DNA of 64,000 nt from an uncultured Acidobacteriota bacterium (lineage in GTDB: Bacteria > Acidobacteriota > Terriglobia > Bryobacterales > Bryobacteraceae): contig CADECY010000006.1 of assembly GCA_902825945.1 (NCBI GenBank), forward strand, positions 1 to 64,000, in the 5' to 3' direction. Each line of letters starts with the position of its first letter. Position 1 is the first letter of the stretch. Both the position numbers and the translations under genes were made by a program. The notes under the pieces are model-generated. The model was not told the DNA's origin. It ran no database searches and saw nothing but the letters and a program-made list of their open reading frames with translations. Positions 8,705 to 17,999 of the stretch are shown piece after piece.

Positions 8705-10864
8705 ATGCGGCTCCGGCTGGGAATCACGACCGCGGCGGTCAGCGCCGCTCTTTCCGCGCAGACGGCGGAGATGCCAAAGCGCTGGTCATTCGCCGCGCAC
8801 ATCACGCCGATCCTCACGTTCGGCGGGTGCAACCAGAGCGCCTGCCATGGCTCGCCGGTGGGCAAGAACGGATTCAAACTGTCGCTCTACGGATCGGAGC
8901 CGGAGAAGGATTACGCGGTGCTCGTCACCTCGGCACCCGGAAGGCGCGTGAACACGAAGGCTCCCGCCGAGAGCCTGATGCTGCGCAAGCCGGCGATGCT
9001 GGTGGCGCACGGTGGCGGGCCGCGATTCAAGAAGGACTCGAGCCATTATCAAACCATCAGAGCGTGGATCGAAGCGGGAGCTCCGTTCGGTGACGCCAGC
9101 GCGCCCGCGCTCGCGCGCCTCGAGGTGGTGCCCGGATACACGGTCCTGAAGAAGAAGGATCAGACTCTCCCGCTGACGGTGACGGCGATCTATTCCGACA
9201 GCTCGCGCGAGGATGTCACCGGACTCTCGATCTTCTCGAGCAACGACGATGGCGTTGTGAAGGTGTCGCCCGCGGGCTTGGTCACCGCCGTTGGTGGAAC
9301 GGGCGACGCGGCGATCATGGTGAGGTACGCGGGCAAGTTCGCGGCTCCGGTCTTCGGCGCGACGGTTCTTCCCGTGCCCACGGCGAAGGCACCGGCGGCA
9401 TTGCATCCGATCGATCGCGAGGTCTACGCAAAACTTCAACAGTTGAACATCTCGCCCTCGCCGCTTTGCTCGGACGCGGAGTTCTTGCGCCGCGTCTACC
9501 TCGACCTCATCGGAACGCTGCCCTCGGCTGGCGAGGCCCGCGTTTTTCTATCGAGCACCGATCCGGACAAGCGCAAGCATCTCGTGGACGCGCTGCTCGA
9601 ACGGCCCGAATACGCCGACGTGCAGGCGCTGTTGTGGGCCGACCGTTTGCGATCGGACTCGCGGTTCCATCGCGTGGGCGGCGTTCGCGCCTATTACAAG
9701 TGGATGCGAGAGGAGTTCGCCGTCAACCGGCCGCTCGACCGTTTCGCACGCGCGCTGTTGACGGCGACGGGTCCGAACTTCACCGAAGGCCCGCCCAACT
9801 TCTGGGGCAACTACGACAAGATTTCCACGCCGATCGAGACGGCGATCCAGGCGGGTCAGGTGTTTCTCGGCGTGCGGATCGGCTGTGCGCAATGCCACAA
9901 TCATCCGTTCGAAAAGTGGACGCAAAGCGATTTCTACTCGATGGCGGCGGTCTTCTCTCAGGTGGTCGAGTTCCCCACCAAGAATGGCAATTTCGACCTG
10001 CGGATCGACCCAATGAAGGCCGTGATCGATCCCGCGACCAAGAAGGCAGCGGTCCCGCGTTACCTCGGCGCGGGCTTGATCGATCTGCCGCCCGGCGAAG
10101 ACCGGCGCGTTCCGTTCGCCGCGTGGCTCACGCGCAAGGACAACCCCTTCTTCCCGCGCACGATGGCAAACATCGTCTGGCGGAATTTGATGGGCCGCGG
10201 AATCGTGCATCCCGTGGATGACTTCCGCGAAACGAACCCGGCGACCCATCCCGCGCTGCTCGCGCTGCTGACCAAGGAACTCACCGATCATGGCTTCGAT
10301 CAGAAACACCTGATCCGCTTCATCACCAGTTCGCGCGCCTATCAGCACGCGGGAACGGCGAACGAAACCAACCGGCTCGATTTCAAATATTACTCGCGCG
10401 CCTATCCGCGGCGGATGATGTCGGAGGTCTATATGGACGCGGTGGCGCAGGTGACCGCGATTCCCGACGTGTTCAAGGAGTGGATCGAGGCCAGGCGCGC
10501 GATTCAACTTCCCGATAACCGCTATCCTTCGTTCTTCCTCGATGTCTTCGAACGCTCGTCGCGCCTGGTGATCTGCGATCGCGAGGAGAACGTCACCGTT
10601 CCCCAGGCGCTCCACTTCGTGAATGGACCCGAGATCCAGCAGAAGATCACGCACGAGAATTCGCGCCTGAATCAGTGGATCGCCACGGGATTTACCGACG
10701 CACAATTGCTCGAGGAAATGTTCTTGGCGACGCTGTCGCGCAAGCCGTCGCCGAGGGAAAAGGACCGGCTGCTGACGCGGATTTCGAAAGGTCCGCGCAA
10801 GGAAGTGCTCGAGGACACGCTATGGGCGATCCTGAACTCGAAGGAGTTCGTGTTCAATCACTGA
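8705..10864 (+). CDS. DUF1549/DUF1553 protein with BIG2 domain
   Basis: A 719-residue secreted protein. After the signal (MRLRLGITTAAVSAALSAQ) comes a cysteine/histidine motif GGCNQSACHGSPVGKNGF (C-x4-C-H), then a BIG2-like immunoglobulin domain (about residues 130-225, PLTVTAIYSDSSREDVT through GLVTAVGGTG). DUF1549 follows (CSDAEFLRRVYLDLIGTLPS; GCAQCHNHPFEKWTQSDFY, with CAQCH as a CxxCH haem-type motif) and then DUF1553 (FPRTMANIVWRNLMGRGIVHP, NSKEFVFNH). This multidomain layout is common in Planctomycetes and Acidobacteria. The start at 8705 is chosen because the signal peptide begins there; GAGG lies 4 bases upstream. It ends three bases before the next gene. Confidence 0.92.
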   Translation: MRLRLGITTAAVSAALSAQTAEMPKRWSFAAHITPILTFGGCNQSACHGSPVGKNGFKLSLYGSEPEKDYAVLVTSAPGRRVNTKAPAESLMLRKPAMLVAHGGGPRFKKDSSHYQTIRAWIEAGAPFGDASAPALARLEVVPGYTVLKKKDQTLPLTVTAIYSDSSREDVTGLSIFSSNDDGVVKVSPAGLVTAVGGTGDAAIMVRYAGKFAAPVFGATVLPVPTAKAPAALHPIDREVYAKLQQLNISPSPLCSDAEFLRRVYLDLIGTLPSAGEARVFLSSTDPDKRKHLVDALLERPEYADVQALLWADRLRSDSRFHRVGGVRAYYKWMREEFAVNRPLDRFARALLTATGPNFTEGPPNFWGNYDKISTPIETAIQAGQVFLGVRIGCAQCHNHPFEKWTQSDFYSMAAVFSQVVEFPTKNGNFDLRIDPMKAVIDPATKKAAVPRYLGAGLIDLPPGEDRRVPFAAWLTRKDNPFFPRTMANIVWRNLMGRGIVHPVDDFRETNPATHPALLALLTKELTDHGFDQKHLIRFITSSRAYQHAGTANETNRLDFKYYSRAYPRRMMSEVYMDAVAQVTAIPDVFKEWIEARRAIQLPDNRYPSFFLDVFERSSRLVICDREENVTVPQALHFVNGPEIQQKITHENSRLNQWIATGFTDAQLLEEMFLATLSRKPSPREKDRLLTRISKGPRKEVLEDTLWAILNSKEFVFNH

Positions 10865-10867
10865 TTC

Positions 10868-12175
10868 ATGACTACGAACTCGCCATGGCGCCCTACCCGC
10901 TCCGTGTCCCTGGACTGCTGGCGCCGCGCCTCCTCGGACCGTGCGCTCCTGACTGACCGGCGCGGCTTCCTCCGCGCCGGTGCGATCCTTGGCGCCGGAG
11001 CTTGGGCCGGCTTGCCCGTCGCGGCTCAGCGCTCCGCTCCTTCGAAGTTGAAGATCACCGCCGTCAAGACGTACGTGCTGCGGCATCATTTGTCGCGGCC
11101 GATGGGCGTCTCGGTTTCAGTCCCGCTCGACAAGGTCCGCCGGACGCTGCTCGTCAAGATCGAGACCGATGCCGGACTCACCGGTTGGGGCGAAACCGCG
11201 CCGATCGGCGGAGCTCGCGGGACCATCGCCGATCAAATCGCTCCGCAACTCGTTGGGCAGAATCCGCTCGATCACCGCCGTCTGTGGCGGCTGATCTGGG
11301 GGCCGAATTTCGGCAACGCACTCGCCACCGGCGCGGTGGACATCGCGCTCAACGATCTCCGCGGCAAGGCCCTCGGACTACCGGTGACCGACCTGTTCGG
11401 CGGACGGCTGCGCGACCGCGTCCCCGCTTACGCATCGGCGATGAACTATCTCGAAGGCTTGGAGCCCGAGGATCACTTTCCGAAGGAAGCAGCGGAATTG
11501 GTGAAGCAGGGTTACCAGGCGCTCAAGATGCGTATCGGGCGCTACCCGGTCGCGCGCGAGGCGAGGGTGGCCGCGGCGATTCGCGCGGCAGTGGGTCCGG
11601 ACATCCGCCTGATGGCCGACGGCAATGCCGCCTACACGTTTGCCACCGCGCTCGACATGGGGCGCAAGTTGCATGAGCTCGGCTTCGAGATGTTCGAGGA
11701 GCCGTTGCCGCAGTCGCCGAAATACGCGGGTTACGAAGAGCTGAGACAGAAACTGCCGTTGTCGCTGGCGGCGGGCGAAGCGGTGGACTCGCGAGCGAGC
11801 GCCAAGGACCTGATCGACCGGCGCGTGATGGACATCATTCAACCCGACGTCAGCCTTTGTGGCGGAATCGGCGAACTGCTCGCGATCGCGGAGATGGCGG
11901 CGCTCTCGGGAATCCGCTGCATCCCGCACTGCTGGGGCAGCGACATCGTGATCGCAGCCACGACGCACGTGCTGGCGCTGCTGCCCGATCCGCATCCCGG
12001 ATTCCCCACCGACACCCCGATGCTCGAATACGACCAGACGGAGAACCCGTGGCGGAATGGACTGGCCAAGGATCCGCCGCAGGTGGTGCGAGGCAGCGTC
12101 GATGTGCCGGTGAAGCCTGGACTCGGAATCGAGGTCAACGAAGAGGTCGTGAAGAAGTACGCTGTGGCGGGGTGA
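10868..12175 (+). CDS. Tat-exported mandelate racemase/muconate lactonizing-type enolase-superfamily enzyme
   Basis: A 435-residue protein with an unusually long N-terminus and a twin-arginine signal (TDRRGFLRAGAILGAG). The enolase-superfamily N-terminal capping domain (KITAVKTYVLRHHLSRPMG) and TIM barrel follow. Barrel catalytic positions can be seen: KMR after YQALKMRIGR (the usual K-x-K has Arg in the second position), D in RLMADGNAAY, E in FEEPLPQSP, E in LAAGEAVDS, D in IIQPDVSLCGG and H in CIPHCWGSD. This fits a mandelate-racemase-like sugar-acid dehydratase or racemase. The substrate cannot be read from sequence. No Shine-Dalgarno is evident, and it starts three bases after the DUF1549 stop, suggesting coupling. 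Confidence 0.87.
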   Translation: MTTNSPWRPTRSVSLDCWRRASSDRALLTDRRGFLRAGAILGAGAWAGLPVAAQRSAPSKLKITAVKTYVLRHHLSRPMGVSVSVPLDKVRRTLLVKIETDAGLTGWGETAPIGGARGTIADQIAPQLVGQNPLDHRRLWRLIWGPNFGNALATGAVDIALNDLRGKALGLPVTDLFGGRLRDRVPAYASAMNYLEGLEPEDHFPKEAAELVKQGYQALKMRIGRYPVAREARVAAAIRAAVGPDIRLMADGNAAYTFATALDMGRKLHELGFEMFEEPLPQSPKYAGYEELRQKLPLSLAAGEAVDSRASAKDLIDRRVMDIIQPDVSLCGGIGELLAIAEMAALSGIRCIPHCWGSDIVIAATTHVLALLPDPHPGFPTDTPMLEYDQTENPWRNGLAKDPPQVVRGSVDVPVKPGLGIEVNEEVVKKYAVAG

Positions 12176-12191
12176 AGCGCCGCGGGCCGAA

Positions 12192-15100
12192 TCAGAAGAT
12201 CAACTTCAAGAACAGGTTGATCTGCCGTTGACCATGCCCCTTCTCGGCGGTGATCGACCCGAACGCGGCGTTCGCCGGAGCCAGGTTGGGATCGGCGAAC
12301 TGCACATGGTTCAACGCGTTGATTGCCTCCAGGCGGAACTGCGCGTTCACGCGCTCGCGAATCCGGAACCGCTTCATCAGCGATGCGTCGAGGTTGTTGA
12401 TGCCATCGCCGCGGACCCCGCTGAAGCGCAGCGGCATCTGGCGGACATTCGAGGCCAATTGGAACGCGGCGCGCCGTTCGAAGCCCGCGTCCGTGTTGAA
12501 CCAACGTTCGGCCGCGCGCGCCGAAACCGGAAGCCCGATATCGGCGAGATTGCCACTGAAGATCGAGTTGCCGAATCCGAGCGGATTTCCAGACTGGCCT
12601 TCGAACGACCCCTGCAGTTGCCAGCCGCCGATCGCGAGGCCGAGCACGCGGTTCGCCGATCCGAACACCGGCTTGCCCTTCCCGAACGGCAGCTCGTAGA
12701 TCGCGTTCACACTGAAGCGGTGCGTGAAGTCGAGGTCGGAGATCGTGTAGGCCGGCCGCGCGTCACCGTCGTTCAGGTACGAGATTGCTTCCATGAACTT
12801 CGACCAGGTCCAGTTGGTCTGAAACAGCAGCCCATGCGAGAACCGCTTCTCGACACTGATGCTGGCGGAGTTGTAGAAAGAGTAGCCATCATTGGAGGTG
12901 AAACCCACGCCGGTGAAGTGCGGGAAAGGCCGCAATAGTTGCGACCGCGCAACGTTGGCGCCCGCCAGCCCGGTGCCCGCGAATCCCGGGATGCCGGCGA
13001 ACGGATTCCGCACTTGATCGTTCAGCAGGTTGATCGTGCCCTGATCGCGAACCGGGCTCGTTGAAAGAAATTGGTTCGGAATTCCGCCCAGCGCGCGCGT
13101 GCTCTGGAGCTTGGTTCCTCGATTCCCCACGTAGCCGATCTCGGCCACCATTCTTCCCGGAAGCTGGCGTTGAATGTTCAGCGACCAGCGCTGCATGTAG
13201 CCATTCAGCGGCGCCGGATTGAAGAAGCTCACACCGCGCCCGAGAAATGTGTCGAGGCCCTGCGACGCTCCGGCCGGAGCGTCGATTCCCGAAGGAAACG
13301 GCCGGGCTAATGTCGCATTGTAGGTGAGCCCGTTGTCGAGGCTCGGCACGATCAACGTCGATTGACTGAAGCCACCCTGGTTCACGTCGCCGCGATCGGC
13401 GCCCGAAGGCACGTAGAAGATTCCGTAGCCGGCACGGATCACCGTGGCCGGATTCCACTGATAGGCGAGACCCATGCGCGGCATGAAATTGTTCCGGTCA
13501 CCGGCCCACAGCTCACGCGGTTCGCCGCCAGCGCCCGCGAAGGTGAGTCCGCCTTGCACGCGGAACGCAGATGCTGGGATCTGCGGAATCGGATTGACCG
13601 CATAGTTGGCGCGAGCCAGCGCCTCGATGGGATGCGGCGAACCGAGCGTGAATCCGCGGATCGACCGGTTGAAGCGTTCCGTCACCGGGGCTTCGTATTC
13701 GTATCGCACACCCACGTTCACCGTCAGCTTCGATGTCAGGCGCCAGTCGTTCTGGAAGAAGAGCGCGTGAAAGCTCGACTGCTCGGCACGGCTCGCGTTG
13801 ACGTTCACCTGGCCGCCGGTGGGAAGTCCGAACAGCATCGAAGCGAGACCTTGACCGATCGGCGCGGCGGGCGCGGTATCGAGCGGGCCGCGCGTGAAAT
13901 TCGAGGCGAAGGTGAATGCGGGCGCGACGTTTCCATAGGCGAATCCGTTGTCGCGCAGCAGGCGAAACTCGTGTCCGGCGCGCCAGGAGTGATTGCCCTG
14001 TACGCGCGTGAACGTCACGCCCATGGTGTGCGAATAGTTCGAGCTCAGGCTGCCACCTCCTCCGCCGAGCCCGGTGTAGCCGTCGATCGTCAGGGTTGGA
14101 AAACCCACGCCCGCGTAGTCGGTGGCGGATCGCACCTGATTGATCATCGCGGACGGAAAGCCGAGTGAAGCGAGATCGAACCCGCGATGGAGCGGCGCCG
14201 TGTAGGGACGCTGCGCCACGAGTCCGTAGCGGAGGTTCAGGAGCGTGGAAGGGTTGAAGGTGTAGACGTTATCCACCGCCACGCGATAGCCGCCCGGATT
14301 GTTCCAGGTTCCCGTTGCCTCGGTCGGGAACGAACGGATGCGCTGATCGAACTCGCTCGTCGAGACCCGCGTGAACGCCCGCCAACGCTCCGAGAAGTCA
14401 TGGTCGAGCCGCGCCGCGACGGACTTGTAACGCCACTTCTCATCCTCGATCCGGAAGTAGTTCTGGCGGCCTTCGCGATCACCGGCCACGTTCGGATCGG
14501 GAAAGAACTTCATCATGTTCGCCGCGATCGGATCGATGCGCGCCGCAGGAATCCGGTTGCCGGGCAGTGGCTGGCGCAGCACGCGCCCGTTCGCCTGCGA
14601 AGCTCCGGAAAGCGGGTCGAAGATCTGATACCCCGCGCCGAGGCCGAGCAATGCGGAGAAATCGCCAGTACGCTGGGGCGCGGTGGGGAAGGTGGCGATC
14701 ACCGTTGCCTGGCGTTGCACTTTCATGCCTTCGTAGCCGAAGCTCCAAAAGGTGCGGTTGCGGCCATTGTAGAGCTTCGGAATCGTTACCGGGCCCGACA
14801 CTGTTCCACCCCAGCGCAAGTACAGCCAGCCTGGATTCGCCTGTTGCCGCTTCTCCGGCGTGATCGGGCCCGTCGCTGGATCGTACAGCCAGCGGTTAGA
14901 AAACCACGGAACCGCGCGCGTGCGCGAATCGAGATAGTAGCTGGTGCCGTGGAACTCGTTCGTGCCGGCCTTGGTGGTGAGGTTGATGACCGCGCCCGCC
15001 GCGCGGCCCGCGCTCGCATCGTAGCTCGTGGTCTGCACGCGGAACTCTTCCACCATGTCCTGCGGTGGAACCATGTAGGTGGAACTGTTGTTGGCATTGT

Positions 15101-15695
15101 TCGGAACGCCGTCGACCAGCGCCTCACTGTTTCCGCTCCGGGTTCCGTTCACCACAAGTGCTCCGTTGGCGAGATCCTGTGTCGGGTTGCCCGGAGCGTG
15201 TCCGCCAGTAGCGTTGACGCCGGGCACGAACCGCGCCAGGTGGTACGCGTTGCCACCCGCGATCGGCAGTTCCGTAACGCGCCGGCTGTCGACCACGCGG
15301 CCGATGGTCGCGGTGGCGGTTTCGAGTAGCGTCGCATCTCCACTGACGGTAACGCTTTCCCCAACCGAACCCAGCTCGAGTGGCAGATCGAGCGTGATTC
15401 GATCATTGATGCGGACCTCGATCCTATCCCGCACCAGCTTCTTGAATCCGGGATGCTCCACCGAGACCCGATAGGCACCCGGCCGCAGATAGGTGGCCTC
15501 GAAATTACCCTCGACATTGGTGACCGGGGCGGTGACCACGCCGGTCGCCGCGTTCACCGCTTCCACCCGCGCACCGGCCACCGGAGCGCCGCTCGGGTCG
15601 GTCACGCGGCCCCGGATCGTACCTCGCGAATCCTGAGCATGAGCGGCTCCGAGCACGAGCAGGAGAAGGATAGAGAAGCGTTCCGAGAATGTCAC
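12192..15695 (-). CDS. TonB-dependent receptor with carboxypeptidase-regulatory domain (Oar-like)
   Basis: A 1167-residue outer-membrane protein. The signal peptide (residues 1-20, ending GAAHA) is followed by a carboxypeptidase-regulatory-like beta-sandwich (about 23-95, GTIRGRVTDPSGAPVAGARV), a plug domain (about 115-235, LVVNGTRSGNSEALVDGVPNN) and a long beta-barrel ending in a terminal aromatic (LFLKLIF), as outer-membrane barrels require. Solibacterales genomes carry dozens of these receptors, presumed to import or bind oligosaccharides or other large ligands. The start is GTG; no good ribosome-binding site precedes it. It converges on the enolase-superfamily gene with only 16 bases between stops and diverges from the aldo/keto reductase. 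Confidence 0.95.
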   Translation of the reverse strand: MTFSERFSILLLLVLGAAHAQDSRGTIRGRVTDPSGAPVAGARVEAVNAATGVVTAPVTNVEGNFEATYLRPGAYRVSVEHPGFKKLVRDRIEVRINDRITLDLPLELGSVGESVTVSGDATLLETATATIGRVVDSRRVTELPIAGGNAYHLARFVPGVNATGGHAPGNPTQDLANGALVVNGTRSGNSEALVDGVPNNANNSSTYMVPPQDMVEEFRVQTTSYDASAGRAAGAVINLTTKAGTNEFHGTSYYLDSRTRAVPWFSNRWLYDPATGPITPEKRQQANPGWLYLRWGGTVSGPVTIPKLYNGRNRTFWSFGYEGMKVQRQATVIATFPTAPQRTGDFSALLGLGAGYQIFDPLSGASQANGRVLRQPLPGNRIPAARIDPIAANMMKFFPDPNVAGDREGRQNYFRIEDEKWRYKSVAARLDHDFSERWRAFTRVSTSEFDQRIRSFPTEATGTWNNPGGYRVAVDNVYTFNPSTLLNLRYGLVAQRPYTAPLHRGFDLASLGFPSAMINQVRSATDYAGVGFPTLTIDGYTGLGGGGGSLSSNYSHTMGVTFTRVQGNHSWRAGHEFRLLRDNGFAYGNVAPAFTFASNFTRGPLDTAPAAPIGQGLASMLFGLPTGGQVNVNASRAEQSSFHALFFQNDWRLTSKLTVNVGVRYEYEAPVTERFNRSIRGFTLGSPHPIEALARANYAVNPIPQIPASAFRVQGGLTFAGAGGEPRELWAGDRNNFMPRMGLAYQWNPATVIRAGYGIFYVPSGADRGDVNQGGFSQSTLIVPSLDNGLTYNATLARPFPSGIDAPAGASQGLDTFLGRGVSFFNPAPLNGYMQRWSLNIQRQLPGRMVAEIGYVGNRGTKLQSTRALGGIPNQFLSTSPVRDQGTINLLNDQVRNPFAGIPGFAGTGLAGANVARSQLLRPFPHFTGVGFTSNDGYSFYNSASISVEKRFSHGLLFQTNWTWSKFMEAISYLNDGDARPAYTISDLDFTHRFSVNAIYELPFGKGKPVFGSANRVLGLAIGGWQLQGSFEGQSGNPLGFGNSIFSGNLADIGLPVSARAAERWFNTDAGFERRAAFQLASNVRQMPLRFSGVRGDGINNLDASLMKRFRIRERVNAQFRLEAINALNHVQFADPNLAPANAAFGSITAEKGHGQRQINLFLKLIF

Positions 15696-15767
15696 CTCAT
15701 CATGTTATCCGTTCAAGGACTGCTGTCGACATGGCGAGCGGCGGCGCGGTGCTACAGTGGAATCGCT

Positions 15768-16730
15768 ATGGAACGACGCGTATTCCTTTCACTCGCGACC
15801 GCCGCGCTGGCGGCGGACAAGAAGGCTCTCGCCGCGGCCCCGATGCCAATGGCCACCCTCGGAAAATCCGGGCTGAAAGTTTCCAAATTCACTCTCGGTG
15901 GCTACCACATGGCCGTCAAGGGCGAAGAGGAGGGCATCCGGATCATTCACCGCGCAATCGATCTCGGCGTCACCTTCTTCGATAGCGCCCACAAGTATCA
16001 CAACGGCCGCTCCGACGAAGTCTACGGAAAAGCCCTCAAAGGCGGACTCAGAAAGAACGTGCTGCTGATGTCGAAGGCCCAGTTGCGAGACCGAAAACCG
16101 GCGATGCAGCAGTTGGAAGAAACCCTGAAGCGCATGGGGACCGACTACCTCGATCTCTGGCAGTGTCACGAGGTATCGACCCACGCCGAAGTGGACAAGA
16201 TCTTCGGCCCGGACGGCTCGCTCGAAGCATTCGTCGCGGCGAAGAAGGCAGGTAAGGTGCGTCACATCGGGTTCACTGGCCACCACGACCCAACCGTTCA
16301 TCAGCGCCTGCTCGATGGCTACGGCGGATGGGAAACCGCGCAGCACCCGGTAAACCTCGTCGATCCGCACTACCTCAGCTTCATCGGCTCAGTGATGCCG
16401 AACATCAAGAAGAAAGGGCTCGGACTGATCGGAATGAAGAGCAATGCCATCGGCGGAATCACCAAACATGAGGTGGCCACGATCGAAGAGTGCCTGCGAT
16501 TCGCCTTGAGCCATCCGGTGGACACACAGGTCTCAGGCGTCGAAACCGTGGAGCAACTCGAACAGAACGTTGCGATCGTCAAAGCCTTCCGGAAGATGGA
16601 CGGCCCCGAGATCACCTCGCTGCTCGAGCGGACCCGCAAAGGGCCGATCGGTTCGAAGGTGGAGCGCTACAAGAAGCCGGAGACCGGCGCGGCGAACTTC
16701 GTTCCGCACCACGACGGGGATGCGGTGTAG
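15768..16730 (+). CDS. Aldo/keto reductase family protein
   Basis: A 320-residue protein with an N-terminal hydrophobic segment containing RR (MERRVFLSLATAALAA), suggesting export, then an aldo/keto reductase barrel. The opening LGKSGLKVSKFTLGGYHM is typical. The catalytic tetrad region is visible: D and Y in FFDSAHKYHNGRSDEVYG, K in LLMSKAQL and H in DLWQCHEV. The NADPH-binding end is less typical than in cytosolic homologues. A barrel this complete suggests oxidoreduction of a carbonyl or sugar, but an exported reductase needs a cofactor source, so the leader may instead be a retained N-terminal helix. The start at 15768 matches the leader; a longer upstream frame has no coding character. 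Confidence 0.88.
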   Translation: MERRVFLSLATAALAADKKALAAAPMPMATLGKSGLKVSKFTLGGYHMAVKGEEEGIRIIHRAIDLGVTFFDSAHKYHNGRSDEVYGKALKGGLRKNVLLMSKAQLRDRKPAMQQLEETLKRMGTDYLDLWQCHEVSTHAEVDKIFGPDGSLEAFVAAKKAGKVRHIGFTGHHDPTVHQRLLDGYGGWETAQHPVNLVDPHYLSFIGSVMPNIKKKGLGLIGMKSNAIGGITKHEVATIEECLRFALSHPVDTQVSGVETVEQLEQNVAIVKAFRKMDGPEITSLLERTRKGPIGSKVERYKKPETGAANFVPHHDGDAV

Positions 16731-16751
16731 CCCGCCTTTTGCCGAGGCGGG
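16731..16751 (+). terminator. Hairpin after aldo/keto reductase
   Basis: A perfect 7-bp inverted repeat (CCCGCCT / AGGCGGG) with a 7-base loop starts directly after the stop codon. There is no T-tract, so it may be a weak or rho-assisted terminator or an RNA-stabilising stem. Confidence 0.5.
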
Positions 16752-16942
16752 ACCGGGGAAGCTCAATTCAGCGGGATAAGTCGGACGGGCATCGAGCCCC
16801 CTCTGCATCCTGAGAGCGCCTGACCTATTCACGATCCGCGACGCCGAGATCCACGGCATTCCGGCCGATTCGCCCGAAGCGATATACTTGCTCTGGTCTC
16901 GCGCGAACAGATCCAAGCGTGGACGAAGGCAGGGTTCCCTTC

Positions 16943-17989
16943 ATGGACAGACGGCACTTTTTCGGAACTGGAATCGGATTGAGCGCGTCGGCTTCCGCCC
17001 AGGCGCCCTCGTCTCAGCAGCGCGGCCGCGTCCTGCCGCCCGGCGTCACGCCAGCGGCGTACGCCAACGCGAAATCGGGCTACAGTCCCTTTACCACGCC
17101 CGACTACTACACGTTCACCGACGACGTCATGATCGAGGGGAATCGCCCCGGCAAGCCGCATCAGGGGAAGGTCCTCGCGGCGGTGCAAGCGCACTCCGAC
17201 GACATCCCGCTTTATGCCGGAGGCCTGGTCGCGAAGCTGATCGACGAGGGTTACGCGGGCTACTTGATCCGCATTTCCAACGACGAATCCGCAGGAACGA
17301 CTCTCGGTCATGGCGTCGCCCAGAACGAAGTAGACAACCAGGAAGTCGCCAAGGCGCTCGGTTGCCAGAAGGCGTTTTCGTTCTACTACCGCAACCATCG
17401 AATGGACGACTGCGCCGAGATCGAGATCCGCGCCCGGCTCATTTTTCTCTTCCGTGTCCTGCAGGTGAACACGGTGGTCACAATGGATCCGTACAATCAC
17501 TACGAAGAGAATCCCGACCATCTCGTCGCCGGCCGAGCGGTCGAAGCAGCGTGTTGGCTTTCCGGCGCGCCGAAAGATTACCCCGAGCATTATCGCGCGG
17601 GACTGAAGCCGGCTCGAATCCGGGAGAAGTATTACCACGCCCGGTCTCCTCAAGGCCACAATCTGGTCAACCGGATCGTCGACATCAGTTCCTATATTGA
17701 CCGGAAGACGGCCGGCAACGTGGCCAATCGCGGGAAGGGTCCGGCTGGCAATAACGGATCGCGCCTGCGCGGCGAACTGGGCCGTAGTGGGAAGCGGTTG
17801 CCGCTCCTGGGTACCAGCGACTCAACCGCGGACTCCCAATATGTCAAGCAGTTCCTGATGGACGACTGGCGCCTGCTCGGCCAGCGCTTCGGACTCGGCT
17901 ACGCCGAGGCCTTTCGATACATCGGCCCGCCACCTGAATATTCGGCGAACATTCGCCGTTACTCGGAAGAACACGCGGTGGCGCTTTAG
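16943..17989 (+). CDS. PIG-L family deacetylase, exported
   Basis: A 348-residue protein with a twin-arginine-like leader (MDRRHFFGTGIGLSAS), then a PIG-L (LmbE-like) N-acetylglucosaminyl deacetylase fold. The zinc-binding AHxDD motif is present as QAHSDDIPLYAGG, and the distal histidine motif as YEENPDHLVAGRAV. PIG-L enzymes de-N-acetylate GlcNAc-type sugars or related conjugates. The ATG at 16943 is preferred over an upstream GTG at 16919 because the leader begins there and AGGG precedes it. It is followed 10 bases later by a paralogue sharing the same architecture, so the pair arose by tandem duplication. The substrate is unknown. Confidence 0.9.
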   Translation: MDRRHFFGTGIGLSASASAQAPSSQQRGRVLPPGVTPAAYANAKSGYSPFTTPDYYTFTDDVMIEGNRPGKPHQGKVLAAVQAHSDDIPLYAGGLVAKLIDEGYAGYLIRISNDESAGTTLGHGVAQNEVDNQEVAKALGCQKAFSFYYRNHRMDDCAEIEIRARLIFLFRVLQVNTVVTMDPYNHYEENPDHLVAGRAVEAACWLSGAPKDYPEHYRAGLKPARIREKYYHARSPQGHNLVNRIVDISSYIDRKTAGNVANRGKGPAGNNGSRLRGELGRSGKRLPLLGTSDSTADSQYVKQFLMDDWRLLGQRFGLGYAEAFRYIGPPPEYSANIRRYSEEHAVAL

Positions 17990-17999
17990 GGGGCACGGG